Notes under the pieces: generated by a model
Told to the model about the DNA's origin: nothing
The model's database searches: none
The model's input: only the letters and a program-made list of their open reading frames with translations
Source of the DNA: Neofamilia massiliensis
GTDB taxonomy: Bacteria; Bacillota; Clostridia; Tissierellales; Peptoniphilaceae
Direction: 5' to 3'
Length of the DNA: 64,000 nt
Assembly: GCF_001299475.1 (NCBI RefSeq)
Contig: NZ_CYUJ01000003.1
Location: 748,409 to 812,408, forward strand
Shown here: positions 8,530 to 18,179 of the stretch, piece after piece
Layout: every line of letters begins with the position of its first letter
Numbering within the stretch: the stretch's first letter is position 1
Program-made: the position numbers and the translations under genes

Positions 8530-8895
8530 ATGGAAGCCTTAATACTATTAATTTTAATACTTATCCAATTTAAAAAGTTTAAGCTAAGGGACAAGTTTAA
8601 GGATGAAGGCAGTATTTATATTAAGTCCTTTTTAATAATCCTAGGCCTTGGTGCTATTTATTTGGCCTTTAGGACGGCAATGGATCTTTCTAAGCTTGGT
8701 TCTTCTGTAAATATTTCCTACTACAAGCCCCTACTTATAGAGCTGAGAAATGTTTCTGCAGAGCTTTTAGCGAAAAATGAAAATGTCTTAGCAGGCTGGG
8801 CTATTGTTGGTCTAAAGACCTACCAATATTTACTAATGACCCTGGCCCTAATAACTTTGACTTTAATATTTTCTAGGAGCAAAAAGTCTGCCTAA
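8530..8895 (+). CDS. Small multi-pass membrane protein, unrecognised
   Basis: 121 residues with three hydrophobic segments (about 2-13, 35-52 and 95-115). AAGGAG lies just before the ATG. It is the last gene of the unit that starts with the 193-residue membrane protein, and a terminator follows. No family recognised. Confidence 0.6.
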   Translation: MEALILLILILIQFKKFKLRDKFKDEGSIYIKSFLIILGLGAIYLAFRTAMDLSKLGSSVNISYYKPLLIELRNVSAELLAKNENVLAGWAIVGLKTYQYLLMTLALITLTLIFSRSKKSA

Positions 8896-8935
8896 GATTT
8901 ATAAGCAGATAAAATTTTATAAATGAACATAAAAA

Positions 8936-8962
8936 AGGCTGGAGAAATTTCCAGCCTGTTTT
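8936..8962. terminator. Bidirectional terminator between convergent genes
   Basis: Stem AGGCTGGA / TCCAGCCT with A tracts before and T tracts after. It can serve both the plus-strand membrane gene and the minus-strand M16C gene, whose stop lies at the T tract. Confidence 0.8.
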
Positions 8963-11848
8963 TTAATCGTTCATTGTTTTTATTTGATCAAAATCTCTTT
9001 TTGATTTTTCTATTAGCTCTTTAGATCCTAGTACTCCGTAGACTTTTTTATCTTTAGCCTGGTCAAAGACTTCCTTGTAGGCCTTGATGTCAGATAATGT
9101 TGTAGTCAAGGCTTGATCTTTCATCTTTGCGAGATCGTCTTCGCCAAATTCTGTAAAGTATCTGGCCAAGGCTATGGTTGGGTACTGGCTTGGAGTTGTT
9201 GGTGGATCAAATTGGTTCATAGTTGCTATTATAAAGTCAGCTAGGTCTCTTTGGTCCAAGTCAAGGTCTCCTAAATAGTCTCCAATTTTGTCATAGGTCT
9301 CAAAGGTCTTGTCTAGGTTTGGATCCCTGTAGGAATATGTTGTTACATTTCCATTTGGGTTTATAGATATTCCTGCCCCATAGGCTCCTCCCTTGGCCCT
9401 AATTTGGGTGTGAAGGTAGTCGCCAGAAATTATTTTTGCCACAACTCTTTGAACTCCACTTGCATCTATGCCAAAGTCTTGGAGCTTAAAGCCGTCTGAT
9501 ACATAGCAAACATTTGATGATGACTTTAAGGCTATAGACTTAAGGTCTCCTCTTTCGTAAGCAAATACTTGGTCAAAGGGACTAAGTTTATTTTCAATTT
9601 TTTCTAGCCAAGTTTTGGTTTTTTCTAAATACTCATCCTTACCTGCTAGGGAAAGTGTCAGATTTTGGTTAAAGATCTTCTTATAAGTCTGATCTAATTT
9701 TTCTAAAAGAGCCTTTGGATCTTGGTCCAAGTCTTTTAAAACTTTCTTTAGATCAAATAAATATTTTCTGCCTCCCAGCATATTAGTTACATCTGCACTG
9801 TCATCTAACATTGATGCAACTTCTGATGCAATAAGTGTGTGGCCTCCTTGTTCAATTGATGCTTCTATGTCAGCTTTTTCTGCTAGCAGTAAATCTTTTA
9901 TTCTCTTTGGCTTTTCAAATTTTGTCCTAAAGATTATTTCTTCTACTAAGTCTAAATACTTGTCGATTTTATCTTCCATGGCCCTGCCTCTTAGGTTGCC
10001 TTGAACCTTGTAGGCTAAAGTTTTTGGATTTTGATAAATAGCTGGGCTAAAGCTTATGCCACCAGTGTGGATGTCAACTTGGTTGTTAAGGTCCTTGTAG
10101 GAATAATTTTCTGTGTCTAAGGATCCAAGTAGGTCAAAGACCACTGATACATAAAAGAGTTCTTCTGCCTTTATGTTTTTTAGGTCAAAGGACATGGTCA
10201 TATTATAAATTCCATTTGTAAAGGCACGGGTAAAGACTAGGTCTCTGTCTCCATCTTTTATTACTTCTGTGTCTAAGTGGCTGACACCTTTTGAGATGTC
10301 CTTTAAATCAAGTTTTGGAATTGTAGCCTTGTCTTCTTTTGAGTCTAGTTTTGTTTGGTATTCAAATAAGTCTTGGGTCTTTTTTACTAAATTTTCTTTT
10401 TCTTCTTGGGATAGGGATTCCTTGTAAGCCCTAAGTTTTTCTTCTTGGATTTTATCTTTTTCTAAAAATTCTCCTGGATTTGGTCTTACAGTCAGTTGAA
10501 TTTTTCTAGGGTTATTTAGAATTTTTTCTTTTATATATTCTTCCACTATGCCCTTGTCTAGGTTGTCTTTTATATAGGCTAAAGTGTCCTTGTATTTTAA
10601 GGCTTCAATAGGGCTGGCGTCATAGAGCCAAGATCTTAGGCAGGAAATATTTAAAAGGACTCCCTTGTGGATGCCTAGGTCCTTGGTTGAAAATTCAAAG
10701 GAATTTAAAGTTGCTGCCACTAGGTCCTGGTCAATTTTTTCTTCTACTGCTTGTCTTAGGCCGTCTTCAATTATTTTTACAAACTTGTCTAGACTCTTGC
10801 CGTCTCCGTTTTTTCCAACTATAAAAAAGTCTTGGCTTATTGAAGTTGAAACTTGGGAGAAGTAGTCTTCGCATAGGCCTGATTCTAAAAACTTGTCTTT
10901 TAAAATCGAAGAGTCTGATTCAATTATAATGTCTTGTAAGATGGATCTCATAAACCTATCCATTGGCGAAGTTGATGGGCCAATGGTCAGGCCATAAACA
11001 TAGTAGGCCTTATTTTCTTTCTTTTCTCCTGCGCCTATTGAGTAGGTCTTATCAAGAACTTCTATCTTGTTTTCACTTTGGCCCTCGTTAATCTTAGAAT
11101 TGACTTCAAGATAGTCAAAATTTCCTAAATATTCTTGGTCTATATATTTTAAAACTTCTTCTATATCCATGGCTCCATTTAAAAATATATAGGAGTTAGA
11201 TGGATGGTAGTATTTTTTGTGGAAGTTTAAAAAGTCCTCGTAGGTCAGGTCTGGAATGTGGTGGGGATTTCCTCCTGAGTCATGGGAATAAGTTGAGCCA
11301 GGGTGTAGAGCCTCAGAAATAATTTCTGAAACTTGGTCGTCTGGGTCTGAATAGGCTCCACGCATTTCATTGTAGACAACTCCGTTGTATTTTATTGGAG
11401 AGTCTAGGTCTTCCATTTCATAGTGCCAGCCTTCTTGGTAAAAGATCTTTTCTTCTTCGTAAATTCTCGGATAGAAAACTGCATCTAAATAGACGTCCAT
11501 TAGATTGTAAAAGTCTTTGGTATTCCTAGTTGCTATTGGATAAATTGTCTTGTCTGGAAAGGTCATTGCATTTAAAAAGGTCTGCAAAGAAGAATTGACC
11601 AAGTCCATAAAAGGTTCCTTGGTCCTATACTTCCTAGATCCTGACAATACTGTATGTTCAACAATGTGGGCAACTCCCGTTGAATCCTTTGGTGGAGTCC
11701 TAAAACCAATGGAAAAGGTCTTTATCTCGTCTTTGTTTTCTAAATAAAAGACCTTGGCCTTGGTTTTATTGTGAACAAAGTAATAGCCAGTTGAGTCTAG
11801 CTCTTCAATATATTCTTTTTGTTTAAGGGTATAATTTTTCAAATTCAT
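8963..11848 (-). CDS. M16C-family insulinase-like metalloprotease
   Basis: 961 residues, the length of the single-chain presequence-protease type (PreP/Cym1/falcilysin). The inverted zinc motif HxxEH is at 61-65 (HIVEHTVLSGS) with the FMDLVNSSLQTFLNAMTFPDKTIYP block after it. The C-terminal R/Y region (RAKGGAYGAGISINPNGNVTTYSYRDPN) is also typical. No signal peptide is seen, so it probably degrades peptides in the cytosol. It lies 29 bp after the HAAS-domain gene on the same strand, without a terminator between. Confidence 0.93.
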   Translation of the reverse strand: MNLKNYTLKQKEYIEELDSTGYYFVHNKTKAKVFYLENKDEIKTFSIGFRTPPKDSTGVAHIVEHTVLSGSRKYRTKEPFMDLVNSSLQTFLNAMTFPDKTIYPIATRNTKDFYNLMDVYLDAVFYPRIYEEEKIFYQEGWHYEMEDLDSPIKYNGVVYNEMRGAYSDPDDQVSEIISEALHPGSTYSHDSGGNPHHIPDLTYEDFLNFHKKYYHPSNSYIFLNGAMDIEEVLKYIDQEYLGNFDYLEVNSKINEGQSENKIEVLDKTYSIGAGEKKENKAYYVYGLTIGPSTSPMDRFMRSILQDIIIESDSSILKDKFLESGLCEDYFSQVSTSISQDFFIVGKNGDGKSLDKFVKIIEDGLRQAVEEKIDQDLVAATLNSFEFSTKDLGIHKGVLLNISCLRSWLYDASPIEALKYKDTLAYIKDNLDKGIVEEYIKEKILNNPRKIQLTVRPNPGEFLEKDKIQEEKLRAYKESLSQEEKENLVKKTQDLFEYQTKLDSKEDKATIPKLDLKDISKGVSHLDTEVIKDGDRDLVFTRAFTNGIYNMTMSFDLKNIKAEELFYVSVVFDLLGSLDTENYSYKDLNNQVDIHTGGISFSPAIYQNPKTLAYKVQGNLRGRAMEDKIDKYLDLVEEIIFRTKFEKPKRIKDLLLAEKADIEASIEQGGHTLIASEVASMLDDSADVTNMLGGRKYLFDLKKVLKDLDQDPKALLEKLDQTYKKIFNQNLTLSLAGKDEYLEKTKTWLEKIENKLSPFDQVFAYERGDLKSIALKSSSNVCYVSDGFKLQDFGIDASGVQRVVAKIISGDYLHTQIRAKGGAYGAGISINPNGNVTTYSYRDPNLDKTFETYDKIGDYLGDLDLDQRDLADFIIATMNQFDPPTTPSQYPTIALARYFTEFGEDDLAKMKDQALTTTLSDIKAYKEVFDQAKDKKVYGVLGSKELIEKSKRDFDQIKTMND

Positions 11849-11877
11849 TAATTACTTATTTCCTTATCTTTCTAATC

Positions 11878-13410
11878 TTATTTATTGTTTTTCTTCATAA
11901 AGTCAGCAATAGTTGGTGCCTTAGACTCATCTGTAGCTTTTTTTATGTTATCTCTTTTTATAACTTGGGTGTGAGAGTTTTCAAAGTCTGAGTCTTTGTA
12001 ATCTTCATGGAAAATTGAATTTTCCTTATTTGGATCTAATTCTCCAAGGGGATCAAACTCTGTGTCCACTTCTTTTAGCGGATCGATTTTTTTATTATTA
12101 TTTTTAACTAAGTTATCAGGATTTATTTCTCTCTTGTCCTCTGGTGTTTTTTCAATTGTCTCTGGCATTAATACTGGATCAACTGATTTTAATGGATCAA
12201 TTTTATTGTCTGGCTCTGGATCAAATTCGTGCACCTTAAGTGGTTCTTCTTCTGGAGCCTCGCTGTCAGATGTTTCTGGCATTAATACTGGATCAGCTGA
12301 TTTTAGTGGGTCAATTTTATCTTCAATTACTGTAGTTTGTTTGTCAGATTCAAAGACTACAGGTTCGACTTCTTCTGGTAGGTCTTCTAGGTCCTTAAGG
12401 TCTGTATCAACTTTGCCAAAGTCGTCTTGGTAAATTCCTTCAACTGAGTCTTTCTTGTTAGAGTGGAAGCCAAGGGCTGTTGCTATAATATCAATTGAGC
12501 AAATAAGCACAACTATGAAAAATACAACTAGGCCAAGATTGTTAACAAGGCCTGCCATTAGGTCGTTATTAGGAAGGACTCCTGAAAGCCAAGATTTAAA
12601 ACTTGAACTTAGGGCGTCTTCTCTTACAAAAAGTAAAAAGCTTAGGCCAATTATAGCAAGTTTTGAAATAATTGTTGAAAACAAAACTCCGCCAGTAAAT
12701 TTTCTATCAACTTCCTTGTAGGCAATATTTAAGGTGCTTAGAAAGTAGGCTAAAATTATTACTGGAGCAAAAATTAACATATAGCCGTTACCTAGGTCGA
12801 TGCCTTCGTAGGTCATGCCCAAAAGTTCTTTAGCAAAGGCAAAGACAACTAAAAGTATGGCTGAAAAAATAACTTGAAACTTCATTTCAAAGGCAGAAAC
12901 TCTTGAGCTCTTTGATGGCTCTGCTGTTAAAGTCTTAGAAAACTTGTCCCAAGATTTTAACCTGCCTCCAGACACCCAAGAAAAACTTAGGGTGTAGCAA
13001 ATATAAATTACTAAAATGATAGAAACTAGGTCCACGCCTAAAAGCAAGGCATTTTCAAAATCGAAAACTGCTGTTTTAAATAGGCCAAAAGACAAAAAGG
13101 CTATGAGACCATAAAAAATAATAGCTGTAGCAAGTCCCAAGTACTTGTCAGTTGCATAGTGGCTGTAATGTGGTTGAGGGACTAGGGCCCTGTTTCCTTT
13201 TTCTGTATATTTTTGGGCCACATCTGCAGGGTCGCCATAGTCTTTTAAAACCTCAAGAATTTCTTCCTTGGTTTCTACTGGTCCTTTTTTCCTTTGATCT
13301 ATCTTTTCATAAATTTCTTTTTCTAATTTTTCATAAACTTCTTTTTTATCTTTTCGTGAAAGGGATTTTGTAACTTCGTACAAGTATCCATCTACAATTT
13401 CTCGATTCAT
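11878..13410 (-). CDS. HAAS-domain membrane protein with acidic repeat tail
   Basis: 510 residues. The N-terminus (about 1-70: YLYEVTKSLSRKDKKEVYEKLEKEIYEKI..VLKDYGDPADVAQKYT) matches the HAAS domain often found in membrane proteins paired with PadR-type regulators. Six or so hydrophobic segments span about 90-320. The cytosolic tail is strongly acidic and holds a repeated unit, KIDPLKSxDPVLMPET twice and a variant KIDPLKEVD later. AGGAGG precedes the ATG. No PadR gene is adjacent. Likely one transcription unit with the M16C protease. Confidence 0.75.
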   Translation of the reverse strand: MNREIVDGYLYEVTKSLSRKDKKEVYEKLEKEIYEKIDQRKKGPVETKEEILEVLKDYGDPADVAQKYTEKGNRALVPQPHYSHYATDKYLGLATAIIFYGLIAFLSFGLFKTAVFDFENALLLGVDLVSIILVIYICYTLSFSWVSGGRLKSWDKFSKTLTAEPSKSSRVSAFEMKFQVIFSAILLVVFAFAKELLGMTYEGIDLGNGYMLIFAPVIILAYFLSTLNIAYKEVDRKFTGGVLFSTIISKLAIIGLSFLLFVREDALSSSFKSWLSGVLPNNDLMAGLVNNLGLVVFFIVVLICSIDIIATALGFHSNKKDSVEGIYQDDFGKVDTDLKDLEDLPEEVEPVVFESDKQTTVIEDKIDPLKSADPVLMPETSDSEAPEEEPLKVHEFDPEPDNKIDPLKSVDPVLMPETIEKTPEDKREINPDNLVKNNNKKIDPLKEVDTEFDPLGELDPNKENSIFHEDYKDSDFENSHTQVIKRDNIKKATDESKAPTIADFMKKNNK

Positions 13411-13615
13411 AAATAGGTCCTCCTTAGCCTGTATTTGTATTTAAAATCATACCCTAAATTGCCTTTAATAAATCAGTTTTTCTAAGTTAGAGGCCTTGGT
13501 CTGGCTTAATTTTTATTTTTCCTTTTATAATTTTGAATTTTTTCGAAATAACTCTTGCAAAAATATTTTTCTGGCCCTATAATCTAATTAGATAATAATT
13601 GAAATAGGTGATTGT

Positions 13616-13897
13616 ATGGGACTTGATTTAACTTTAAAGGCCCTGGGAGATCCAACAAGAAGAGAAATTTTAAAAATGCTAAAAAAAGGACCAATGACTG
13701 CAGGCCAAATTGGCCAAGCCTTTGACATGAGTCCTGCTACAGTTTCTTATCATCTTTCGCTCCTTCTAGAGGCTGAATTGATTTTTTTGAGAAAAGAAAA
13801 AAACTACAGGATTTATTCTCTAAACCTGTCAGTTTTTGAAGAGCTAATGACATATTTTATGAATTTTACTAAAGGAGACAAAAATGAAGAGATCTAA
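13616..13897 (+). CDS. ArsR-family autorepressor (SdpR-like)
   Basis: 93 residues. It is a single winged-helix domain (LGDPTRREILKMLKKGPMTAGQIGQAFDMSPATVSYHLSLL) without the metal-binding cysteines of ArsR/SmtB sensors. Its stop overlaps the SdpI-like gene by 14 nt. In Bacillus subtilis SdpR represses the sdpRI operon and is relieved when SdpI sequesters it at the membrane; the same logic is inferred here from the gene pair. Confidence 0.88.
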   Translation: MGLDLTLKALGDPTRREILKMLKKGPMTAGQIGQAFDMSPATVSYHLSLLLEAELIFLRKEKNYRIYSLNLSVFEELMTYFMNFTKGDKNEEI

Positions 13898-14534
13898 AAC
13901 TTTTAAAATCGGCTTAATTGTTTCAATAATTCCCTTTATCCTAGGAGGAATTTTTTATAAGAGCTTGCCAGATCAAATTGCAACTCATTTTGATATTAAT
14001 AACAATCCAGATGCTTATTCATCTAAGAACTTTGCCCTCTTTGGCCTGCCTGCTATAATGTTTTTGGTCTATCTGTCAGCTTACTTTTTTACAAATGCCG
14101 ATCCAAAAAAATCCAACCAAGGTGACAAGGCCTTAAATATAGTTTTAATCGCCCTGCCTTTAATTAATATAGTAATTTCTGCAGCGACCATTGCCTTTGG
14201 CCTAGGAAAGAAAATTGATATTTCAACTATAACAACTTCTCTAGTTGCCATACTTATGATTTTTATTGGCAACTACCTACCTAAGGTCAAGAGAAATTAC
14301 ACCATTGGCATTAAGCTACCGTGGACAATGAATAGCGACTATGTCTGGGAAAAGACCCATGTCCTAGCTGGCAAGGTCTACATGCTAGGAGGATTTTTAA
14401 TCTTAATCAGCTCAATCCTCTTTAACAATTTTTATTTCTTTATAGGAGTCTTTGTCCTAATGACTTTTATTCCAATGATTTATTCTTATAAAATTTATAG
14501 TGACTTGTCAAAGGATGGAGAAGATGAAAATTAA
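13884..14534 (+). CDS. SdpI-family membrane protein
   Basis: 216 residues, six predicted membrane segments. The DUF1648 start (LPDQIATHFDINNNPDAYSSK) and the SdpI half (LPKVKRNYTIGIKLPWTMNSDYVWEKTHVLAGKVYMLGG) are both clear. In B. subtilis SdpI gives immunity to the SDP toxin and transduces the signal to SdpR. No SdpC toxin gene is visible here, so its role may be protection against toxins of others. GGAG precedes the ATG. Confidence 0.9.
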   Translation: MKRSKTFKIGLIVSIIPFILGGIFYKSLPDQIATHFDINNNPDAYSSKNFALFGLPAIMFLVYLSAYFFTNADPKKSNQGDKALNIVLIALPLINIVISAATIAFGLGKKIDISTITTSLVAILMIFIGNYLPKVKRNYTIGIKLPWTMNSDYVWEKTHVLAGKVYMLGGFLILISSILFNNFYFFIGVFVLMTFIPMIYSYKIYSDLSKDGEDEN

Positions 14535-15144
14535 AAAAGACCAGGTTGTTTTATTTGTTCTAGGAGTCCTTTGCTTTTTTATTAGTCAAATTGTTCTTAG
14601 GATTCCACTTTTAAATTACTTAAGTAGGCACTTTTCCTTTTCAATTTTTTCACTAAGGCATCCTGTCCTAGTTAGCCTAGGAGTTTTAGTTTCTGCTGGC
14701 CTTTTTGAAGAGGGCTTTAGGTTTTTGTTTAGGAAATTTTTATTAAGATCAGAGGGGCAAAATGAAAAAGGCTTATTTGAATTTAAGGACAGTTTATCTA
14801 GGCCAATAATTTTCGGGCTAGGTCATGGACTTTGTGAAGTGGCCTATGTTTTTAGCCTAGCAGACTTAGGCTTAAGTTTTGAAAATTATTTTTATATTAT
14901 CTTAGAAAGATTTTTAGCTGTGGTCTTTCACATATGCCAGACGATTTTAATTTTTAAAGGCTTTAAAGTGGGAAAAAAGTATTTATACTTAGGTCTTGCT
15001 ATACTTTTCCACACTTTGTTTAACAGCTTAATTTATTTAAGGGACCAAGTTGGAATCTTAGGTCTTTATGGGCTTTTTGCCCTTTTTGATTTTGTTTATA
15101 TATTTCTAGTGAAGAAAAATTCTTATGAGAAAAAGGAGATTTAA
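14524..15144 (+). CDS. YhfC-like intramembrane glutamic protease
   Basis: About 206 residues, at least six membrane segments. The pattern is that of YhfC-type glutamic intramembrane proteases: FEEGFR, then FGLGHGLCEV, then FH and a final FHTLFN. These are distant relatives of CAAX (Abi) proteases. The ATG at 14524 has AAGGA eight bases upstream and overlaps the sdpI-like stop, so it is translationally coupled; an earlier in-frame start at 14500 is less likely. Confidence 0.75.
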   Translation: MKIKKDQVVLFVLGVLCFFISQIVLRIPLLNYLSRHFSFSIFSLRHPVLVSLGVLVSAGLFEEGFRFLFRKFLLRSEGQNEKGLFEFKDSLSRPIIFGLGHGLCEVAYVFSLADLGLSFENYFYIILERFLAVVFHICQTILIFKGFKVGKKYLYLGLAILFHTLFNSLIYLRDQVGILGLYGLFALFDFVYIFLVKKNSYEKKEI

Positions 15145-15145
15145 A

Positions 15146-15559
15146 ATGAAAAAATATTTTTTAGTTAGTCTTTTAGTTTTGTGCCTAGTCTTAACAGCTT
15201 GTGGGAAAAAGACCCCTACAGAAGAAATGCCAGCTGAAGACCAAGAAAAGTACATCCAAATGTCCAAGGACGCCATTACAACCCTTAACGAAGAAGGCTT
15301 TGCCGCCTTAGAGGACAAGTATTCTGAAGATATGAAAAAGGCGATGACAGCTGATGCTTTAGAAAAATCAGAGGAAGTTTTAGCCGCCAAGGGAGCCTTT
15401 AAGGACTTTGGCCAAACTGCTGCCCTTTATTATACTGACGAAAAAACTTCTAATAAGTATATTATCAGCCAGGTTGAAACCCTTTATGAAGACGGAAGCC
15501 TAGTTTTTACAATTTCCTACGACTTAGATGACAATATAATTGGTCTCTTTATGAAGTAA
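15146..15559 (+). CDS. DUF3887-like lipoprotein
   Basis: 137 residues with a lipoprotein signal peptide ending LTAC, followed by a mature domain of the DUF3887 type (YIQMSKDAITTLNEEGFAALEDKYSEDMKKAMTADAL..FGQTAALYYTDEK). AAAGGAG stands before the ATG. It is the last gene of the SdpR/SdpI/YhfC-like cassette and is followed by a terminator. Extracytoplasmic, membrane-tethered; biochemical role unknown. Confidence 0.8.
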   Translation: MKKYFLVSLLVLCLVLTACGKKTPTEEMPAEDQEKYIQMSKDAITTLNEEGFAALEDKYSEDMKKAMTADALEKSEEVLAAKGAFKDFGQTAALYYTDEKTSNKYIISQVETLYEDGSLVFTISYDLDDNIIGLFMK

Positions 15560-15569
15560 AATATAAAAG

Positions 15570-15616
15570 AAAAACCTCCAGCTTAAGTTTTTATAACTAA
15601 AGTCTTGGAGGTTTTT
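15570..15616. terminator. Bidirectional terminator
   Basis: Stem AAAAACCTCCA / TGGAGGTTTTT with a long loop, between two convergent genes. Confidence 0.75.
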
Positions 15617-17453
15617 AATTTTTGCAAGCTTCTTCTAATTCAATTAAAAAATCAGATATTTCAGTTTCTTGGTCCCAAACTTTTTTTGGATATAGAATTG
15701 AAAGTTTGTCCCTGGCCCTGGTCATGCCAACGTAGAAAAGTCGCCTTTCTTCTTCCCACTCAGTTTTTAAAGAAGAGTCTAAAGACCTAGATGGAAACAT
15801 ATTTTTGTAGACGTCAATTAAAAATACCTGGTCGTATTCCTTGCCCTTGGCTGAATGGATTGTAGAAAGAGTTAAACCTTTATCATTGAAGGCCGACTTA
15901 TAGACAACTTGGTCTAAGTATTTTAATCTACCAATAAATTCATTAAGCTCTGATGCTTCTTTTGAAATCCTATTTAGATTTTCAAAAACTAAAATTTCAC
16001 TTTGGAGGCCAAAGCCTTCTTTTTTGGAAAAGAAATTTATATAGGCCTTGTAGTCTAAGTCACTATAAATAAAATCTAGCTTGTCCTTCATTGGAAGTTT
16101 CTTTAAGATCTTTAAAGATTTTTGTAGGTCTTCTATGGCCCTAAGTGAATAAGACCTAAGACTAGGCAGGCTGGCGACTTTGTCTAAGGCGTCGCCTCTT
16201 CCTCCTAGGGCCTTTACTTGGTCTACCATAAGTCTAGAAATATAGCCCTTGACCTTATAAAATATTTCTTCTAAAAGGTCTATGCGGCTAGGATCTTCTG
16301 AGAAATTTATTATATTTAAAATGTCTCTTGTGATCCTGTGAGAGTAAAATCTTATTTTCGACCTGTCTGTCAGCTTAAAGTCTATGTTTTTTCTCTCTAA
16401 AAATTCAATTAGGCCCATGGCTGAAATATTATTTCTATAAAGAATCCCAACTTGGTCGTAAGACTCTTCTTCGATATTTTCTAAAATATATTCATACTGG
16501 GAAAGGGTGTCTGCAAGTCTTACAACTTCAACTGGCCTGTCAAAGTCCTTTGATGACCTTAGGTCTTTTTTATAACGAACTTGGTTTTGTTCAATAAAGG
16601 ACCTAGCCGCTAGGACAATATTTTTTGAAGACCTAAAGTTGGTTTCCATATAATAAATTTTTAGGTCCTTATAGTCGTCTTCAAGGGCGAATATCCCCCT
16701 GGGGTCAGCTCCCCTAAAGGAATAAATTGACTGGTCGTCGTCTGCAACAATAAATAAATTGTTTTTCTTCTTTGTAAGAATCTTTACTATTTCCATTTGA
16801 AGTTTTGACGTATCTTGGCCTTCGTCAACTTGGACATAGTCGTACTTGTCTATATATTTTTTTCGAATTGAATAATTGTCTTTTAAAATCCTAAGGCCTT
16901 CTTCTAGCATATCGTCAAAGTCTATATACTTGTACTTTTTCTTAAAGTCTTCGTAGAGATAAAAGATTTCATCAAAGCTGTCGATTTCTGTGTTGACGAC
17001 CTTTGGGTCTAGCATCATATTTTTTACATAGCCAATTTTGTTAATGAGATTGTCTAGTTTTTCGTCAGAAATATAGGTCTTGTGGACCTGGTAATAAAAT
17101 TTTGATAAAAGCTTGTACTTGTTTATACTTTTATCCCCTTCTAAAAGTTTATAGTCTATGCCCCTTCTTCTGCCGTAGTCTCTTAGGACTATATAAGAAA
17201 AGGCGTGGATGGTGTGAAAGTGAGGAAGGGTTTTTTGGTCTGGGTTTTGCTTTTTAAATCTCTCCTCTAACTCGCTTGCTGCTGCCCTAGAAAAACTTAT
17301 AGTCAAAATTTTTTCAGGATCAACTCCTGCCTTTATTAAGTTGTCAATTCTAGCTAAAAGCATGGTAGTCTTTCCAGCTCCAGGTGTTCCTATAACCAGG
17401 CTGGAGTTTTTTAAAGACTGGGAAGCCCTTCTTTGTTCTTCTGATAAAATCAT
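15615..17453 (-). CDS. UvrD/PcrA-like superfamily 1 DNA helicase
   Basis: 612 residues, shorter than PcrA (about 730). Walker A is GTPGAGKTT near residue 20; motif II is VDEGQDTS (the usual DEAQD reads DEGQD); motif III is DDDQSIYSFRGADP; then STIHSAKGKEYDQVFL and FYVGMTRARDKL. It should unwind DNA 3'-5' in repair. It stands alone, with a TTGGTG-type ribosome binding site before the ATG. Confidence 0.93.
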   Translation of the reverse strand: MILSEEQRRASQSLKNSSLVIGTPGAGKTTMLLARIDNLIKAGVDPEKILTISFSRAAASELEERFKKQNPDQKTLPHFHTIHAFSYIVLRDYGRRRGIDYKLLEGDKSINKYKLLSKFYYQVHKTYISDEKLDNLINKIGYVKNMMLDPKVVNTEIDSFDEIFYLYEDFKKKYKYIDFDDMLEEGLRILKDNYSIRKKYIDKYDYVQVDEGQDTSKLQMEIVKILTKKKNNLFIVADDDQSIYSFRGADPRGIFALEDDYKDLKIYYMETNFRSSKNIVLAARSFIEQNQVRYKKDLRSSKDFDRPVEVVRLADTLSQYEYILENIEEESYDQVGILYRNNISAMGLIEFLERKNIDFKLTDRSKIRFYSHRITRDILNIINFSEDPSRIDLLEEIFYKVKGYISRLMVDQVKALGGRGDALDKVASLPSLRSYSLRAIEDLQKSLKILKKLPMKDKLDFIYSDLDYKAYINFFSKKEGFGLQSEILVFENLNRISKEASELNEFIGRLKYLDQVVYKSAFNDKGLTLSTIHSAKGKEYDQVFLIDVYKNMFPSRSLDSSLKTEWEEERRLFYVGMTRARDKLSILYPKKVWDQETEISDFLIELEEACKN

Positions 17454-17563
17454 TAAATCACCAAGGCTATTTTATCATAGAATTTTAAAAAGAATAAGAT
17501 TAAAAGATTTAGCTAAGAGTAAGAAAAAATTTAAGGGTATAATAATTTTATAAGGATGGACCT

Positions 17564-18121
17564 ATGAAAAAGAGAGAAAATATTTTTATAAGATTTGACA
17601 ATTTCATTTTAAAACTAGTAAACAAAAATATGAACAACAGGTTTTTTGATCAGTTTTTTACTAGGTTTACAAATTTAGCTGGCGGACTTTCAATAACAGT
17701 CTTTATTTTTGCCTGCTATTTTTTCTCAACTAGTGAATTTTCAAAGACCTTTGCCATCCACATGCTAGCTAGCCAAATGCTCACCCAGGCTGCAGCCCAC
17801 ACAATAAAGTTTTTAGTAAAAAGACTTAGGCCCTATGAAGTTTTAGAATGGCTAAACACCTTTGATATTATAATGAGAGACTATTCCTTTCCATCAGGCC
17901 ACACTGCCTCAGCTTTTTCCATAGCCTTAGTTGGGGCTAGATTTTTCCCAGCCTTTACTATTGGCTTTTATATTTACGCAGGATTAATTGGAATTTCTAG
18001 GCTGTATTTGGCAGTTCACTTTCCAACAGACATTTTAGTTGGCGCCCTTGTTGGGACTCTTATGACACTAATTTCTCTTGCTAGCTTTGGCCCATGGTTA
18101 GTAGGCCTAATTCTTTACTAA
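17564..18121 (+). CDS. PAP2-family membrane phosphatase
   Basis: 185 residues with about five membrane segments. The three phosphatase motifs are present: KFLVKRLRP, PSGHTAS and SRLYLAVHFPTD. Such enzymes often dephosphorylate undecaprenyl diphosphate or phosphatidyl lipids on the outer membrane face; the substrate here is not determined. AAGGA precedes the ATG. Confidence 0.9.
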   Translation: MKKRENIFIRFDNFILKLVNKNMNNRFFDQFFTRFTNLAGGLSITVFIFACYFFSTSEFSKTFAIHMLASQMLTQAAAHTIKFLVKRLRPYEVLEWLNTFDIIMRDYSFPSGHTASAFSIALVGARFFPAFTIGFYIYAGLIGISRLYLAVHFPTDILVGALVGTLMTLISLASFGPWLVGLILY

Positions 18122-18179
18122 AAATAAATATTTTTCTAAATTTAGGGTATGAAAGACATAAGATATACAGGAGGAGCTT

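Noticed and set aside
12062-12433. 123-codon Ser/Gly-rich plus-strand frame
   Set aside because: It is the antisense shadow of the acidic repeat tail of the HAAS-domain gene.
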